Source of the DNA: Chitinibacter bivalviorum
GTDB lineage: Bacteria > Pseudomonadota > Gammaproteobacteria > Burkholderiales > Chitinibacteraceae
NCBI RefSeq assembly: GCF_013403565.1
Contig: NZ_CP058627.1
Span: 992,001 to 1,056,000 of the forward strand
Length of the DNA stretch: 64,000 nt
Direction: 5' to 3'
The translations under genes were made by a program, and so were the position numbers. Positions within the stretch are counted from its first letter, which is position 1, and every line of letters begins with the position of its first letter. The notes beneath the pieces were generated by a model. It was not told where the DNA came from. It ran no database searches and saw nothing but the letters and a program-made list of their open reading frames with translations. This document shows positions 25,304-35,245 of the stretch, piece by piece.

Positions 25304-25442
25304 CCCTCGATTTTAACAGAGCTGGCTCATTCAGCGCGGGAAAGATGATTACTATTAGTGGAGGAAATACAGCATTTCATTAGGTATTGACACGAAATCA
25401 AAGCTGGATATGGCTCATAAGCACATACCCGTGCCTCGCAAG

Positions 25443-25952
25443 TTAAATAAAACAACTTAAGCCTATAATGCCTGCAATAGCAAACAGCGCTGCGATCAGG
25501 TCGTCCAGCATCACACCCAAGCCGCCTTTGACGCGCCGATCAAACCAACTAATCGGCCAAGGTTTAATAATGTCGAACAGGCGAAAGAGTGCAAACGCCA
25601 GCAACCACGCTAGCGGCGTATTCGGCGTAAAACAAAGCACCATCATCATGGCGACAATTTCGTCAATCACGATGCCGCCATAATCACTCACGCCTAAGGC
25701 CCGCCCTGTGAGTTCAGCAGCATATACGCCGAGAGCAAATAGTGGTACGCAGAAAACGAAAATAATCGGATTCGGCAAAACGATTTGTAATGCGGCAAAA
25801 ATGGGTAAAGCGACCAATGTCCCCCACGTCCCGGGGGCTTTTTGGGCTAGGCCGCTGCCAAATCCAAATGACAACATATGGGCGGGGTGACTGCGCAGAA
25901 AAGCCCAGCTTGGCATAATCTGCGGCGGCGTTTTTTTATTTGTGCTAGCCAT
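25443..25952 (-). CDS. pgpA: Phosphatidylglycerophosphatase A
   Basis: 169 aa inner-membrane enzyme dephosphorylating phosphatidylglycerophosphate to phosphatidylglycerol. Typical PgpA landmarks: GFGSGLAQKAPGTWGTLVA near the N-terminus, DYGGIVIDEIVAM with the catalytic acidic residues, and FRLFDIIKPWPISWFDRRVKGGLGVMLDD. There are several membrane helices. It sits 5 nt after thiL, the conserved nusB-thiL-pgpA arrangement of proteobacteria. Confidence 0.95.
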   Translation of the reverse strand: MASTNKKTPPQIMPSWAFLRSHPAHMLSFGFGSGLAQKAPGTWGTLVALPIFAALQIVLPNPIIFVFCVPLFALGVYAAELTGRALGVSDYGGIVIDEIVAMMMVLCFTPNTPLAWLLAFALFRLFDIIKPWPISWFDRRVKGGLGVMLDDLIAALFAIAGIIGLSCFI

Positions 25953-25957
25953 GATAT

Positions 25958-26914
25958 TTAGGAAGTTTTGAAATGATCGAAGCCACCAAAAGGCAGTACG
26001 ACGGCCTGTTGATGTTGATCGACAAAGTGTAAGCCTTTGGTGGCGACGATTTCGCCGATGCGGCTAATGTTTAATTGGCATTGCGTCGCGATGTGTTGCA
26101 GTGCGCTTCGCGCACTGTGGGGCGCAGTAAAGCACAATTCATAATCATCCCCGCCTGCCAATTTCGCCTCCAACGCCAAAGCAGGTGCAAGCGGCTGTAG
26201 CTGCGGGGCCATCGGCACGGCATCGATATGAATCACTGCGCCACAATGTGATCGATTGCAGATATGACGCAAATCACCGGCCAAGCCATCCGAAATATCC
26301 AGTGCAGCATGTGCTAAATGTGCAATGGCTTGACCGAATATAACCCGCGGCTGTGGCAAATCGAGGCGTAAATCGCATTCGAGTGCAGTCGGCTCAGGTA
26401 GTTTTGCCCTTCCCGTTCGGTGCATGACTGCGGCGGCAGCCGCGCCGAGCGGGCCGCTGACCCAAATATCGTCACCAATTTGAGCGCCACTGCGTAACAT
26501 GGCCTGCCCAGTAGGGACTTCGCCAGCAACCTGAATGGCAATCGTTAAAGGGCCGCGCGTGGTATCGCCGCCTACCAATTCAATTTGGTGCTCATCCGCC
26601 AGCGCAAACATACCTTGGCTAAATCGGGCTAGCCAATCGGGTTTTATTTCAGGCAAAGCCAAGGAGAGCGTAAACCACGTCGGTTTAGCGCCCATCGCCG
26701 CCAAATCTGATAAATTCACGGCCAGGCACTTATGCCCCAAACGATATGGATCTGCATCCGCAAAGAAATGACGACCTTCGACCAACATATCAGCGGAAAC
26801 TGCAAGCTGATGGTTGGGGCTAATCGTCATCAGTGCGGCATCGTCCCCCACGCCCAAATCGGCATATCGCACTGGGCGGGTAAAATACTGGGCGATCAGA
26901 TCAAATTCGTTCAT
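25958..26914 (-). CDS. thiL: Thiamine-monophosphate kinase
   Basis: 318 aa. Makes thiamine diphosphate from thiamine monophosphate with ATP. Diagnostic stretches: the N-terminal FDLIAQYF, GVGDDAAL, DMLVEGRHFF, GHKCLAVNLSDLAAMGA, GGDTTRGPL, ISDGLAGDL and GGDDYELCF. The length is normal. It lies between nusB (12 nt upstream) and pgpA on the same strand. Confidence 0.96.
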   Translation of the reverse strand: MNEFDLIAQYFTRPVRYADLGVGDDAALMTISPNHQLAVSADMLVEGRHFFADADPYRLGHKCLAVNLSDLAAMGAKPTWFTLSLALPEIKPDWLARFSQGMFALADEHQIELVGGDTTRGPLTIAIQVAGEVPTGQAMLRSGAQIGDDIWVSGPLGAAAAAVMHRTGRAKLPEPTALECDLRLDLPQPRVIFGQAIAHLAHAALDISDGLAGDLRHICNRSHCGAVIHIDAVPMAPQLQPLAPALALEAKLAGGDDYELCFTAPHSARSALQHIATQCQLNISRIGEIVATKGLHFVDQHQQAVVLPFGGFDHFKTS

Positions 26915-26926
26915 AGGGCAAATAAT

Positions 26927-27415
26927 TTATGCTTGGCGTTTGGCGCGAATCGAAGCAAATTCTTCAGCGCGAACCAATTCAGCCAATTTATCCAATACAC
27001 CATTTACAAATCGATGTCCGTCCGAGCCGCCATAGGTTTTGGTCAACTCAATCGCTTCATTGATAATCACTGGGTATGGTGTTTCTGGCATTGAAATGAT
27101 TTCAAATGCACCGGTGTACAGCACGGATAATTCAACCGTGCTCACTTCTTCAAGCGGGCGGTCTACGTGTGGCTCGATGGCCTTAGTTAGCGCTGCGGCA
27201 TCTTTAATCACGCCAAATAAAATGGCGCGATACAGATTGGCATCCGCCTTGGTGAAATAGGTGCTGCTGCCGCGCAGATAAAGATCGATATTATTGACCG
27301 TATCATGGCTCATTAAGTACTGATAGACACCCTGAACCGCAAATTCACGTGCGCGACGACGCGCGGATTTCATTGGTGGTTTTTTTGCAGCGGGTGCTTT
27401 TTGTTCTTCGGTCAT
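26927..27415 (-). CDS. nusB: Transcription antitermination factor NusB
   Basis: 162 aa all-helical RNA-binding protein that with NusE (S10) binds boxA of rRNA leader RNAs. The signature [18 protein letters not shown] is near residue 20, [19 protein letters not shown] segments ([22 protein letters not shown]) follow and the end shows [28 protein letters not shown] motifs. The N-terminal 16 residues are a Lys-rich extension. The start overlaps the ribH stop by 4 nt, so ribH and nusB are translationally coupled, as in many bacteria. Confidence 0.96.
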   Translation of the reverse strand: MTEEQKAPAAKKPPMKSARRRAREFAVQGVYQYLMSHDTVNNIDLYLRGSSTYFTKADANLYRAILFGVIKDAAALTKAIEPHVDRPLEEVSTVELSVLYTGAFEIISMPETPYPVIINEAIELTKTYGGSDGHRFVNGVLDKLAELVRAEEFASIRAKRQA

Positions 27416-27882
27416 GCTTGTAATGCCTTTACTAAATTAGCGGTTTCAACCGCAACACGCGCAGCTTCACGCGCTTTTTCTACTACACGAACTTCAGCCT
27501 GTTCATCGGTTTCGGTCGTCAAAATGCAATTGGCAATGGGCAAGCCAGAATCTAAAGTAACGCGAGTAACGCCTGCGCCGGATTCGTTCGCCACCAATTC
27601 AAAGTGATAAGTTTCACCGCGAATAATTGCGCCAAGGGCAATTAAGGCGTCAAAACGATGGCTGTTGGCCATTGATTGCAAGACAACAGGAATCTCTAAG
27701 GCGCCAGCTACACTGCTGAGCAAGATGTCTTGTGGCGCTACGCCGAGCTTGACCAATTCATCGAGGCAGTTGTCACGCAAGCCTTCGCAAATCGGGGTGT
27801 TAAACCGGCTCATCACAACGCCGATGCGCATACCCTGCCCGGCTAAATTGGGCTTAATCAATGCAATACCTTCTACAGACAT
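27412..27882 (-). CDS. ribH: 6,7-dimethyl-8-ribityllumazine synthase
   Basis: 156 aa. Condenses 5-amino-6-ribitylaminouracil with dihydroxybutanone phosphate in the penultimate step of riboflavin synthesis. Visible: SRFN near residue 24, [30 protein letters not shown] and [17 protein letters not shown], including the catalytic His of the TYHFE loop. Full length for the 60-mer or pentamer-forming family. Part of a ribD-ribE-ribBA-ribH-nusB-thiL-pgpA cluster on one strand. Confidence 0.96.
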   Translation of the reverse strand: MSVEGIALIKPNLAGQGMRIGVVMSRFNTPICEGLRDNCLDELVKLGVAPQDILLSSVAGALEIPVVLQSMANSHRFDALIALGAIIRGETYHFELVANESGAGVTRVTLDSGLPIANCILTTETDEQAEVRVVEKAREAARVAVETANLVKALQA

Positions 27883-27924
27883 GTTTAATCCTTTTTATGA
27901 CTCTTCAATTCGTTGTGACTTGGC

Positions 27925-29016
27925 TTAAGGCTGTGCAAAGCCTGTGATTTCCAAACCAAAGCCCATCATGCTTGGTATTTTCCGCTCGGGCGACATGAGT
28001 CGCATGCGGCCTACTCCCAGATCTTTGAGCATTTGCGCGCCAATGCCATAGGTGCGCATATCCCATTTTTGTGGCTTATTGAGCTTCAGCTCGGGTAGTG
28101 CCCTTGCCAGTAAGTCTTCACCGTCTTCGGCACGGTGCAGTAAGACAACCACCCCTTTGCCTGCTTTTTCAATCGCCAATAAAGCAGACTCAATACTCCA
28201 CGAATGGCTGCGAGTATCAAGGTCAAGCCAATCCATAACGGAGAGCGGCTCATGGACACGAACCAAGGTCTCGTCATCAGTGGTTGGCTGGCCTTTGATC
28301 AAGGCCAAATGCGTAGCAGAGGTAAGCTTGTCGCGATAGACCGCCAGATCAAATTCGCCAGCGAAGGTGCGCACTTTCCGACGCCCCGCACACTCCACCA
28401 AAGACTCGGTGCGACTACGGTAATTAATTAAATCGGCAATCGTGCCAATTTTTAGTTTGTGTTCTTCAGCGAAAACGAGCAATTCAGGCAGGCGCGCCAT
28501 CGTGCCATCGTCATTCATGATTTCGCAGATGACTGAAGCCGGGGTGAGGCCAGCCATCATGGCGAGATCACAACCCGCTTCGGTATGACCTGCCCGCACC
28601 AGTACCCCACCTGGTTGTGCCATGACGGGGAAAATATGCCCTGGTGACACGATGTCGCTGGCTTTGGCATCAAACGCCACTGCTTTACGAATCGTCAGTG
28701 CGCGGTCATGTGCGGAAATACCGGTACTCACTCCCTCGGCGGCCTCAATAGAAGCGGTGAAGTTGGTACCGAAAGACGAGCCATTGCTCGAGACCATTGT
28801 CGAGAGATTGAGTGTTTTGCAGCGCTCAGGGGTGAGTGTCAGGCAAACCAAACCACGACCATATTTGGCCATAAAATTGATGGCTTCTGGCGTGACAAAG
28901 TCAGCAGCTAAAACCAAATCGCCCTCATTTTCACGATCTTCCTCATCGACCAATACGACCATGCGTCCGGCTTTTAATTCGGCAACGATTTCATGAACTG
29001 GTGAGATTTGACTCAT
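27925..29016 (-). CDS. ribB: DHBP synthase fused to degenerate GTP cyclohydrolase II (RibBX type)
   Basis: 363 aa. Residues 1-200 are dihydroxybutanone-phosphate synthase with [12 protein letters not shown] (metal-binding acids), ARYGRGL-like KYGRGLVC, and the AHDRALTI and [14 protein letters not shown] motifs. The C-terminal 160 residues align with GTP cyclohydrolase II ([34 protein letters not shown]). However, the zinc ligands (the C..GD..GS..CDC pattern) and the RQEGRGIGL loop are absent. The domain is therefore not expected to open GTP, as described for RibBX hybrids of proteobacteria. A separate ribA should exist elsewhere. Annotators will often call it ribBA. Confidence 0.9.
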   Translation of the reverse strand: MSQISPVHEIVAELKAGRMVVLVDEEDRENEGDLVLAADFVTPEAINFMAKYGRGLVCLTLTPERCKTLNLSTMVSSNGSSFGTNFTASIEAAEGVSTGISAHDRALTIRKAVAFDAKASDIVSPGHIFPVMAQPGGVLVRAGHTEAGCDLAMMAGLTPASVICEIMNDDGTMARLPELLVFAEEHKLKIGTIADLINYRSRTESLVECAGRRKVRTFAGEFDLAVYRDKLTSATHLALIKGQPTTDDETLVRVHEPLSVMDWLDLDTRSHSWSIESALLAIEKAGKGVVVLLHRAEDGEDLLARALPELKLNKPQKWDMRTYGIGAQMLKDLGVGRMRLMSPERKIPSMMGFGLEITGFAQP

Positions 29017-29642
29017 GCTTGGGCTCCGCCTTGGTTGGTTTCCAATGAAACCATGCGTTCAACATAGCGTGCAATCAGGTCTATCTCTAGATTGACCATT
29101 GCCCCCGCAGTAATTTGGCCTAGCGTCGTAACGCTTAAAGTGTGCGGAATCAGGTTGATGGAGAAAATACATCCTTCTGCCGTATCTTTGACTGTATTTG
29201 TGGTGAGTGAAACGCCATTCACCACGACCGAACCTTTGGCGGCTAAATATTTTGCCAGATGCTGTGGCGCGCAAATCCGCAGCTCGCGATTCTCGCCTAT
29301 CGGGTCGAAGCTCAGCACTTTGCCAACGCCATCGACGTGGCCTGATACCATGTGCCCGCCCAGCATATCCCCTAGACGCAGCGCTTTTTCAAGATTGACA
29401 TGAGAGCCGGGCTTATCTAAGCCTACCGTGCAACGTAGTGATTCATTCGATACGTCAATCTTGTAGCAATTGGGGGGTATAAGTTCAATCACAGTCATGC
29501 AAGCGCCATTGTGGGCAATACTATCCCCAAGTATGACGTTACCCATATCAAGATTGGCGGCATCCACCGTCAGTTGCACGCCACCATCAAAAGCTTTTAC
29601 ATCAGTAATCTGACCTACAGCCTGAATAATGCCTGTGAACAT
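29013..29642 (-). CDS. ribE: Riboflavin synthase, alpha subunit
   Basis: 209 aa, start at 29642 giving the canonical MFTGIIQAVGQI; a 16-residue upstream extension is outside family consensus. Two tandem lumazine-binding barrels, the second entered at HMVSGHVDGVG. Catalyses dismutation of two ribityllumazines to riboflavin. It overlaps ribBX by 4 nt (ATGA) and begins 1 nt after the zinc-ribbon gene. Also named ribC in some species. Confidence 0.95.
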   Translation of the reverse strand: MFTGIIQAVGQITDVKAFDGGVQLTVDAANLDMGNVILGDSIAHNGACMTVIELIPPNCYKIDVSNESLRCTVGLDKPGSHVNLEKALRLGDMLGGHMVSGHVDGVGKVLSFDPIGENRELRICAPQHLAKYLAAKGSVVVNGVSLTTNTVKDTAEGCIFSINLIPHTLSVTTLGQITAGAMVNLEIDLIARYVERMVSLETNQGGAQA

Positions 29643-29643
29643 A

Positions 29644-29808
29644 TCAGTCCTTTTGTTCAGGAAATAATGCGGGATTAGCTGCACGCACACGTGCGGAAGA
29701 TTTCAATTCATTGCAGTGATTGCAGAAATAACTTTTTGCGCCACAGGCGGCTAAAACTTCAATATCTTTGCCGCAGTCTGGGCAAACGAGTGTTTTTTCA
29801 TCGGCCAT
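29644..29808 (-). CDS. Small zinc-ribbon protein (YfgJ-like)
   Basis: 54 aa, too short for usual gene calling. Starts MADEKTLVCPDCGKDIEVLA and has a second pair in YFCNHCNEL, together a CxxC...CxxC zinc ribbon. It ends ALFPEQKD and the stop is 1 nt before the ribE start. It fills the gap between ribD and ribE, and AGGAG (within TCAGGAGAATAACT on the minus strand) precedes the ATG. Resembles the DUF1407-type zinc ribbon of E. coli YfgJ; the function is unknown. Confidence 0.8.
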   Translation of the reverse strand: MADEKTLVCPDCGKDIEVLAACGAKSYFCNHCNELKSSARVRAANPALFPEQKD

Positions 29809-29810
29809 AG

Positions 29811-30950
29811 TTATTCTCCTGAAGTGCTATGAGCAAAACTCAGATCGGTAAAACGTAGCGTTGTTCGCTGATCATTGCCAATCATGCGACGATCAATGAC
29901 GGTCGGACGATACTGCTGGCTTAAATCGGCCAAGCAAAAATCAGCCAATGCCTGACCTTGACCAATAAAGCTCATGGCTTGGTACAGCACTATCTCGTCC
30001 ACTAAGCCCGCCTCTAGCAGGCTTCCCACTAGCTGACCGCCGGCCTCTACAGTCACGAGATTAAATCCCTGTTCTCCCAAATATAAGCATGCAGCCTGCA
30101 AATCGACACGACCATTTTGCGCAGGCAAAGTCGCAAGGACCGCATTTTCACCAAGAGCATCTGCTTGTTGTGGGGCTTGAGTCGTTAAAATATGCGTCTT
30201 GCCAGCCAGCTCTGGCGAGGCTGCGCTTAGTATTTTGGCATTGGCATTAATGCGCAAATGACTGTCGAGCACAATCCGCTGTGGTTGGCGTGTAACAGCA
30301 AAGCCTCGTGCATTCAATTGCGGATCATCGGCAAGAATAGTCCCGATGCCAGTTAGCATTGCGCAGGATTGCGCGCGTAAACGCTGCACATCAGCGCGTG
30401 CTGCGGCGCCGGTGATCCATTGAGACTCACCATTATTTAGCGCAATTCGCCCATCAAGACTGGCGGCCAATTTCACGCGCAACCAAGGGCGCTTACGGAT
30501 CATGCGCGACAAGAAGCCTTTGTGATGTTCACGCGCTTGCTCGGCCAAGAGGCCATAAGAAACATCAACCCCATGCGCAGCCAAGCGGGCTAGGCCTTGC
30601 CCTGCAACCAGCGGGTTCGGGTCGCGTAAGGCGGCAACTACGCGCGTAACCCCCGCACCAATCAAAGTGTTGGCGCACGGTGGGGTACGGCCGAAATGAC
30701 TGCAAGGCTCAAGCGTGACATAAGCTGTCGCACCGCGTGCGGCGGCACTCGAATGGTTTTTTGCCATTTTGAGCGCCATAATTTCAGCGTGTGCACCGCC
30801 GGCTGCTTGGCTGTGGCCATAGCCGATCAATTGTTGATCACGTACCAAAACGCAACCGACACTAGGGTTGGGCGATGTCATATTGGCGCCCAACGCTGCA
30901 TATTGCAGCGCTTTTGCCATCATTTCGTAATCAAATGCAGAAAAGATCAC
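29811..30950 (-). CDS. ribD: Bifunctional riboflavin deaminase/reductase
   Basis: 379 aa. The N-terminal deaminase has the zinc site HAEIMAL and PCSHFGRTPPC. The C-terminal reductase has RPWLRVKLAASLDGRIA, TGIGTILADDPQLNAR and EAGGQLVGSLLEAGLVDEI motifs. It performs the two steps after GTP cyclohydrolase II. It starts 5 nt after nrdR; the nrdR-ribD order is conserved in many proteobacteria. Confidence 0.96.
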   Translation of the reverse strand: MIFSAFDYEMMAKALQYAALGANMTSPNPSVGCVLVRDQQLIGYGHSQAAGGAHAEIMALKMAKNHSSAAARGATAYVTLEPCSHFGRTPPCANTLIGAGVTRVVAALRDPNPLVAGQGLARLAAHGVDVSYGLLAEQAREHHKGFLSRMIRKRPWLRVKLAASLDGRIALNNGESQWITGAAARADVQRLRAQSCAMLTGIGTILADDPQLNARGFAVTRQPQRIVLDSHLRINANAKILSAASPELAGKTHILTTQAPQQADALGENAVLATLPAQNGRVDLQAACLYLGEQGFNLVTVEAGGQLVGSLLEAGLVDEIVLYQAMSFIGQGQALADFCLADLSQQYRPTVIDRRMIGNDQRTTLRFTDLSFAHSTSGE

Positions 30951-30955
30951 CGTGA

Positions 30956-31408
30956 TTATTCCTTGGTGACTTCGCGAATCACGTCACGAAAATCTTCTAC
31001 GTCTTGGAAAGAGCGATAAACCGAGGCAAAACGGATATAGGCTACTTTGTCGAGCTTGGCGAGTTCAGCGATTACCATTTCGCCAATTTGGCGGGACATG
31101 ATTTCGCGCTCACCCACGGTGAGCACTTTTTGAATAATGCGGGAAATGGCCTCATCGACCAATGGTGTTGGTACGGGCCGCTTGTGGAGCGCACGCAAGA
31201 AGCTAGTGCGAACTTTTTCGCGATCAAACTCAGCCCGCTGGCCGTTTTGTTTGACGACTTGCGGCATTCGAACTTCTGCGGTCTCGAAGGTGGTAAAGCG
31301 CTTATCACAAATCGTGCAGCGACGCCGACGGCGAACCACATCGCCCTCGTCGGAAACGCGCGAGTCAACGACTTGCGTATCGGGTGAACCACAGAATGGG
31401 CACTTCAT
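30956..31408 (-). CDS. nrdR: Ribonucleotide reductase repressor NrdR
   Basis: 150 aa. The start is set at 31408 ([17 protein letters not shown]), the invariant family start; a 7-residue extension exists upstream. A zinc ribbon (CPFC ... CTIC) and an ATP-cone domain ([20 protein letters not shown]) are followed by [17 protein letters not shown]. Represses nrd operons in response to dATP. Head of the nrdR-ribD-ribE cluster. Confidence 0.96.
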   Translation of the reverse strand: MKCPFCGSPDTQVVDSRVSDEGDVVRRRRRCTICDKRFTTFETAEVRMPQVVKQNGQRAEFDREKVRTSFLRALHKRPVPTPLVDEAISRIIQKVLTVGEREIMSRQIGEMVIAELAKLDKVAYIRFASVYRSFQDVEDFRDVIREVTKE

Positions 31409-31568
31409 GAACGACCCCGCAAAGAACAAAAGATCAATTAGAGATAGATAAGGCCAAAGTAATCACTTTCAATCGTGAACTTTGGCTTTTCATACTCTAC
31501 TCAGGTATTGCTCTATAGACAATGCTACAAATCAAACCCAGACGTATACATAAAGAACAAAAAGTAAA

Positions 31569-31598
31569 AGGTGGAGCGCCGAGCGCCCCACCCTTTAT
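31569..31598 (-). terminator. glyA terminator
   Basis: GC-rich hairpin GGTGG.GCGC/GCGC.CCACC between glyA and nrdR, followed on the minus strand by TTTTACTTTTTG. Located 20-45 nt after the glyA stop. Confidence 0.75.
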
Positions 31599-31616
31599 TC
31601 AGTCATTGGCGTTTTC

Positions 31617-32864
31617 TTAAGCGCCGTAAACTGGGAACTGCGCCGTCAAAGCTTTTACTTTGGCTGACACAGCTGCGATATTTGCGTCATCTTCCGGATT
31701 ATCCAGTACGTCAGCAATCAAGTTGGCCACTTGAATAGCTTCAGCTTCTTTAAAGCCGCGCGTCGTAATTGCAGGCGCGCCAATGCGGATGCCTGAAGTT
31801 ACAAATGGGCTTTCTGGATCATTCGGGATCGAGTTCTTGTTTACAGTGATGTGTGCTTTACCTAAGAAGGCATCAGCCGCTTTACCCGTCAAACCTTTAG
31901 GACGCAGGTCAACCAAGAATACATGAGACTCAGTACGGCCAGAAATAATGCGCAGGCCGCGTTCAGTCAGTGTTTTTGCCATGGCTTGAGCATTGAGCAA
32001 CACTTGTTTCTGATACTCTTTGAATTCTTCAGTGGCAGCTTCTTTGAATGCAACCGCTTTACCCGCGATCACGTGCATCAGCGGGCCGCCTTGCAGTGTT
32101 GGGAATACGTTTGAATTCAATGATTTTTCAAACTCAGCCTTAGCCAAGATGATACCGCCGCGTGGGCCGCGCAATGTTTTGTGCGTAGTTGACGTCACAA
32201 AGTGAGCGTGTGGCACTGGATTTGGATATACACCCGCGGCGATCAAGCCTGCGTAGTGAGCCATATCCACCATGAAGTACGCGCCAACTTTGTCTGCGAT
32301 TTCGCGCATACGAGCCCAGTCAAAACGCAAAGCGTAAGCCGAAGCGCCACCGATCAGTAGTTTTGGCTTGGTTTCCATTGCGACGCGTTCCATATCGTCG
32401 TAATCGATTTCTTCGTTTTCGTTCAAACCGTAAGCTACGATATTGAACAATTTACCTGACAAATTAGCTGGCGAGCCATGAGTCAAGTGACCACCATGAC
32501 CCAGATTCATACCCATTACGGTGTCACCTGGTTTCAGGATAGAGAAGTACACCGCTTGGTTGGCTTGTGAGCCTGAGTGAGGCTGAACATTCGCGTACTC
32601 AGCGCCAAACAATGCTTTTACGCGATCAATCGCCAATTGCTCGATGACATCAACGTGCTCGCAGCCGCCGTAAAAGCGTTTACCAGGATAGCCTTCAGCA
32701 TATTTATTGGTCAGCTGTGAGCCTTGGGCTTCCATGACCGCTGGGCTAGTGTAGTTTTCAGAAGCGATCAATTCGATGTGTTCGTGCTGACGAACAACTT
32801 CTGCAGCCATAGCGGCAGCGAGATCGGGATCGTATGAGGCAATAGTTTGGGACTTCGAGAACAT
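31617..32864 (-). CDS. glyA: Serine hydroxymethyltransferase
   Basis: 415 aa. PLP enzyme interconverting serine and glycine with tetrahydrofolate. [20 protein letters not shown] near the N-terminus, the PLP Lys in [15 protein letters not shown] (near residue 229) and the C-terminal [15 protein letters not shown] motif. The length is normal. Monocistronic, with a hairpin terminator downstream and a 96 nt gap to the CorA-like gene upstream. No riboswitch recognised in its short leader. Confidence 0.97.
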   Translation of the reverse strand: MFSKSQTIASYDPDLAAAMAAEVVRQHEHIELIASENYTSPAVMEAQGSQLTNKYAEGYPGKRFYGGCEHVDVIEQLAIDRVKALFGAEYANVQPHSGSQANQAVYFSILKPGDTVMGMNLGHGGHLTHGSPANLSGKLFNIVAYGLNENEEIDYDDMERVAMETKPKLLIGGASAYALRFDWARMREIADKVGAYFMVDMAHYAGLIAAGVYPNPVPHAHFVTSTTHKTLRGPRGGIILAKAEFEKSLNSNVFPTLQGGPLMHVIAGKAVAFKEAATEEFKEYQKQVLLNAQAMAKTLTERGLRIISGRTESHVFLVDLRPKGLTGKAADAFLGKAHITVNKNSIPNDPESPFVTSGIRIGAPAITTRGFKEAEAIQVANLIADVLDNPEDDANIAAVSAKVKALTAQFPVYGA

Positions 32865-32960
32865 GAGCGTGAAGCATCCGTAGCCGTTAAAAGATGCGCA
32901 ATTCTAACACGACTTAGATCAAATCGAGATGCGCAGTTATCAGCTAAGCATGCAAGATTT

Positions 32961-34622
32961 TCATGATTTCTTTTTTCGCCAGACATTTGCAAGGGTTTTA
33001 AGTGTGCGCCTTAAGGAAACTCGTTCATCAGACATCGCATCCAAAAACTCAGCCAAAGCTTTTGATTTTGCGACGGTATAGAATATGAGCCAAGTAATTG
33101 GGGCGCTCACCGCAATAAAATACCAAATCTTCGTGCTAAGCGATTCATCCGCTAAGCTAAATAAATTCATCCCCAGAAAGCCAGTAATCGTCGTACCCAA
33201 CAGACCAAACACGGTCACCACCGTTAGTCGAACTACGGTGTCAGCTTGACGACGAAGATCTTCGTTTTCAAGATATTGATTCATGCTTTGCACCGATTCT
33301 TTGACGTCGCTATGTAAGCGATTGGTCTCCAGGTGGCGTGACATCATCTGAAACAGCTGATCCGAAACAATTTGATTTGACACTTCTCGAAACCAATATC
33401 TTTGGTTAAAGCGCAAGAAACCTTCCAGCAGCAAACGAATTTCTCGTTTAAAGGTACGAATAGAGCGTACGTTTTGTAAATTAAGCTCAGAAAGTGCTAC
33501 CGCTAGGCGATCGGAAAACATCAGCAAGGCCGCCTTATGAAAATGTGCGATCAAGGCCATTAAAAAGTGTTGATGCCTAAACTGACCGAGCACGCCAGTA
33601 TAAGGGTCGGAGTAAAACTGATTGGAATGCATACCCACCATCACGAACGCATGTCCATTACACATCATCCGAGTAGAGGCAGAAGAATGTTTGCGCTCTG
33701 GCACCCAAAATCGATCAAAACAGCATTGACGCTCGAACTCTTCAAACGTTTTCTGTGTATACGCGGCCGCATCATTGTTTCCTGGTCGAGTCACCATGCC
33801 AAGGCGATAGAAATCTTCATCGCTGAGCTTAAACGGATCGTCCACCGCCAAATAGGCAAGGATGGGCATACGGTGGTATTCAATCTGCCGATAGCGCAAA
33901 TTACCCTTGGCCGCAGAATGATGCAGTACGAGTGGATTAAGCAGAAACTCCCAGTGACTCGCCATTCTTGGCGCTCGATGCCGGCCCAAATGACTTAAAT
34001 AATTAGCCCTATCTTCATAATCAGATTCAGAGATAACATCCCCAACCCCATCTAGCCAGGCGACTTTACGCAAACAATTTGCCGCAGTTTTGTCTTCATC
34101 CCACTGAGCAGGAAAGGCGCGACCAAAACGAAACAAGGCATCCTGCACCCGCTTTAGCGGCAAATTTTCCCCCGCAATTTCAAACGCAAGAATGACTACA
34201 TCAACGTCATAGAAAAAATACAGATCGATGTGCGCAACCGTAAAATGATGAACGGTGCCATCTTTAAACATCATTAGTACGGTGCGGATGTCTTGGCGTC
34301 GAAAGACGTGAAGTGGAGAAAGCCCGTAACCGGCAACATTGCTAGACTGACTTGCATTTTCGCCATACAAGAAGCGCTGAACGTAAGGAAGGAAGGTGAC
34401 AAACTCGCGATAATGCCGCTCCTCGAAATTCTCAGGAGCCGCATCAAATTCAGTCGCCCGTGGCTGCCAAGGGGATCCCTCAGCAGCCTCTTGCTGCATG
34501 ATTTTCCATTGCTGCCCCATGGCGCTACTCTCGCCGGGTTTGTGCGGCATAGGCATCAGTTGCAGCGGCCAAATAAGAATTTGGCGGAAATGCTTTACAA
34601 TAACATCAGTACTTGTCGCCAT
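32961..34622 (-). CDS. CorA-family divalent-cation channel-like protein, large variant
   Basis: 553 aa, longer than CorA (about 320 aa). The C-terminal third shows the CorA layout: long helices, then TVFGLLGTTITGFLGMNLF containing the GMN signature of the first membrane helix, and a second helix (IWYFIAVSAPITWLIFYTV). The 350-residue N-terminal cytoplasmic domain differs from CorA and includes HHFTVAHIDLYFFYDVDVVIL. Likely a magnesium or other divalent-cation transporter of a proteobacterial subfamily; ion specificity is unknown. Monocistronic between glyA and hpt. Confidence 0.78.
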   Translation of the reverse strand: MATSTDVIVKHFRQILIWPLQLMPMPHKPGESSAMGQQWKIMQQEAAEGSPWQPRATEFDAAPENFEERHYREFVTFLPYVQRFLYGENASQSSNVAGYGLSPLHVFRRQDIRTVLMMFKDGTVHHFTVAHIDLYFFYDVDVVILAFEIAGENLPLKRVQDALFRFGRAFPAQWDEDKTAANCLRKVAWLDGVGDVISESDYEDRANYLSHLGRHRAPRMASHWEFLLNPLVLHHSAAKGNLRYRQIEYHRMPILAYLAVDDPFKLSDEDFYRLGMVTRPGNNDAAAYTQKTFEEFERQCCFDRFWVPERKHSSASTRMMCNGHAFVMVGMHSNQFYSDPYTGVLGQFRHQHFLMALIAHFHKAALLMFSDRLAVALSELNLQNVRSIRTFKREIRLLLEGFLRFNQRYWFREVSNQIVSDQLFQMMSRHLETNRLHSDVKESVQSMNQYLENEDLRRQADTVVRLTVVTVFGLLGTTITGFLGMNLFSLADESLSTKIWYFIAVSAPITWLIFYTVAKSKALAEFLDAMSDERVSLRRTLKTLANVWRKKKS

Positions 34623-34669
34623 CTTAGCGCCCTTTAGCGGACGGATGCTGGCGTCAAGCTCTGCGTTAA

Positions 34670-35224
34670 CTAGAGCCCTTTGACTGCATAGACAGCCAAT
34701 GTGTTACGCCAGTACCCTTGGTAGTCCATCCCGCAACCGAATAGGAAGCGATCCTCTACTTCCATACCAACAAAGTCAGCTTTAATGCCTACAGCTTTGC
34801 GATCATGTTTTTTATCAATCAATACCGCCACATGAACCGCACTCGCACCTTGTTGTTTGCAATACTCGACAATAGCGGCCAATGTGTGACCCTCATCGAG
34901 AATATCGTCAACAATCACAACCGTACGTCCACGCATATCTTCACGCGGCTTAACTTTCCAATCCAATTCGCCGCCCGAGGTTTCATTGCGATATCGAGTG
35001 GCGTGCAAGTAGGCCATTTCCAGCGGAAACTTCAATCTGGGCAACAAATGCCCCGCCACAATCAAGCCGCCATTTAATACGGTATACACCACAGGATTGG
35101 TGTGTGCTAAGGCTTTGCACATTGCTTCACCCATTTGATCGAGCGCAGCTAAAACTTCAGCCTCGGGGTGCAAACAATCGGCGTTGTCCAAAATCGTACG
35201 GGCTTCTGGCAGTTCCATAGTCAC
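34670..35224 (-). CDS. hpt: Hypoxanthine-guanine phosphoribosyltransferase
   Basis: 184 aa. The PRPP-binding motif VVIVDDILDEGHTL (near residue 105) and downstream VEDRFLFGCGMDYQGYWRN define hypoxanthine/guanine phosphoribosyltransferases of the betaproteobacterial type. It salvages hypoxanthine and guanine to IMP and GMP. It follows apt and an AzgA-like purine permease on the same strand (21 nt after apt), forming a purine-salvage unit. MELPEA (second Met) is an alternative start. Confidence 0.9.
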   Translation of the reverse strand: MTMELPEARTILDNADCLHPEAEVLAALDQMGEAMCKALAHTNPVVYTVLNGGLIVAGHLLPRLKFPLEMAYLHATRYRNETSGGELDWKVKPREDMRGRTVVIVDDILDEGHTLAAIVEYCKQQGASAVHVAVLIDKKHDRKAVGIKADFVGMEVEDRFLFGCGMDYQGYWRNTLAVYAVKGL

Positions 35225-35245
35225 AATCGCATCCTCAATCCAGGC

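Noticed and set aside
27883..29020. FMN riboswitch near the riboflavin genes
   Set aside because: Intergenic gaps in the rib cluster are at most about 45 nt and lack the conserved RFN element motifs.
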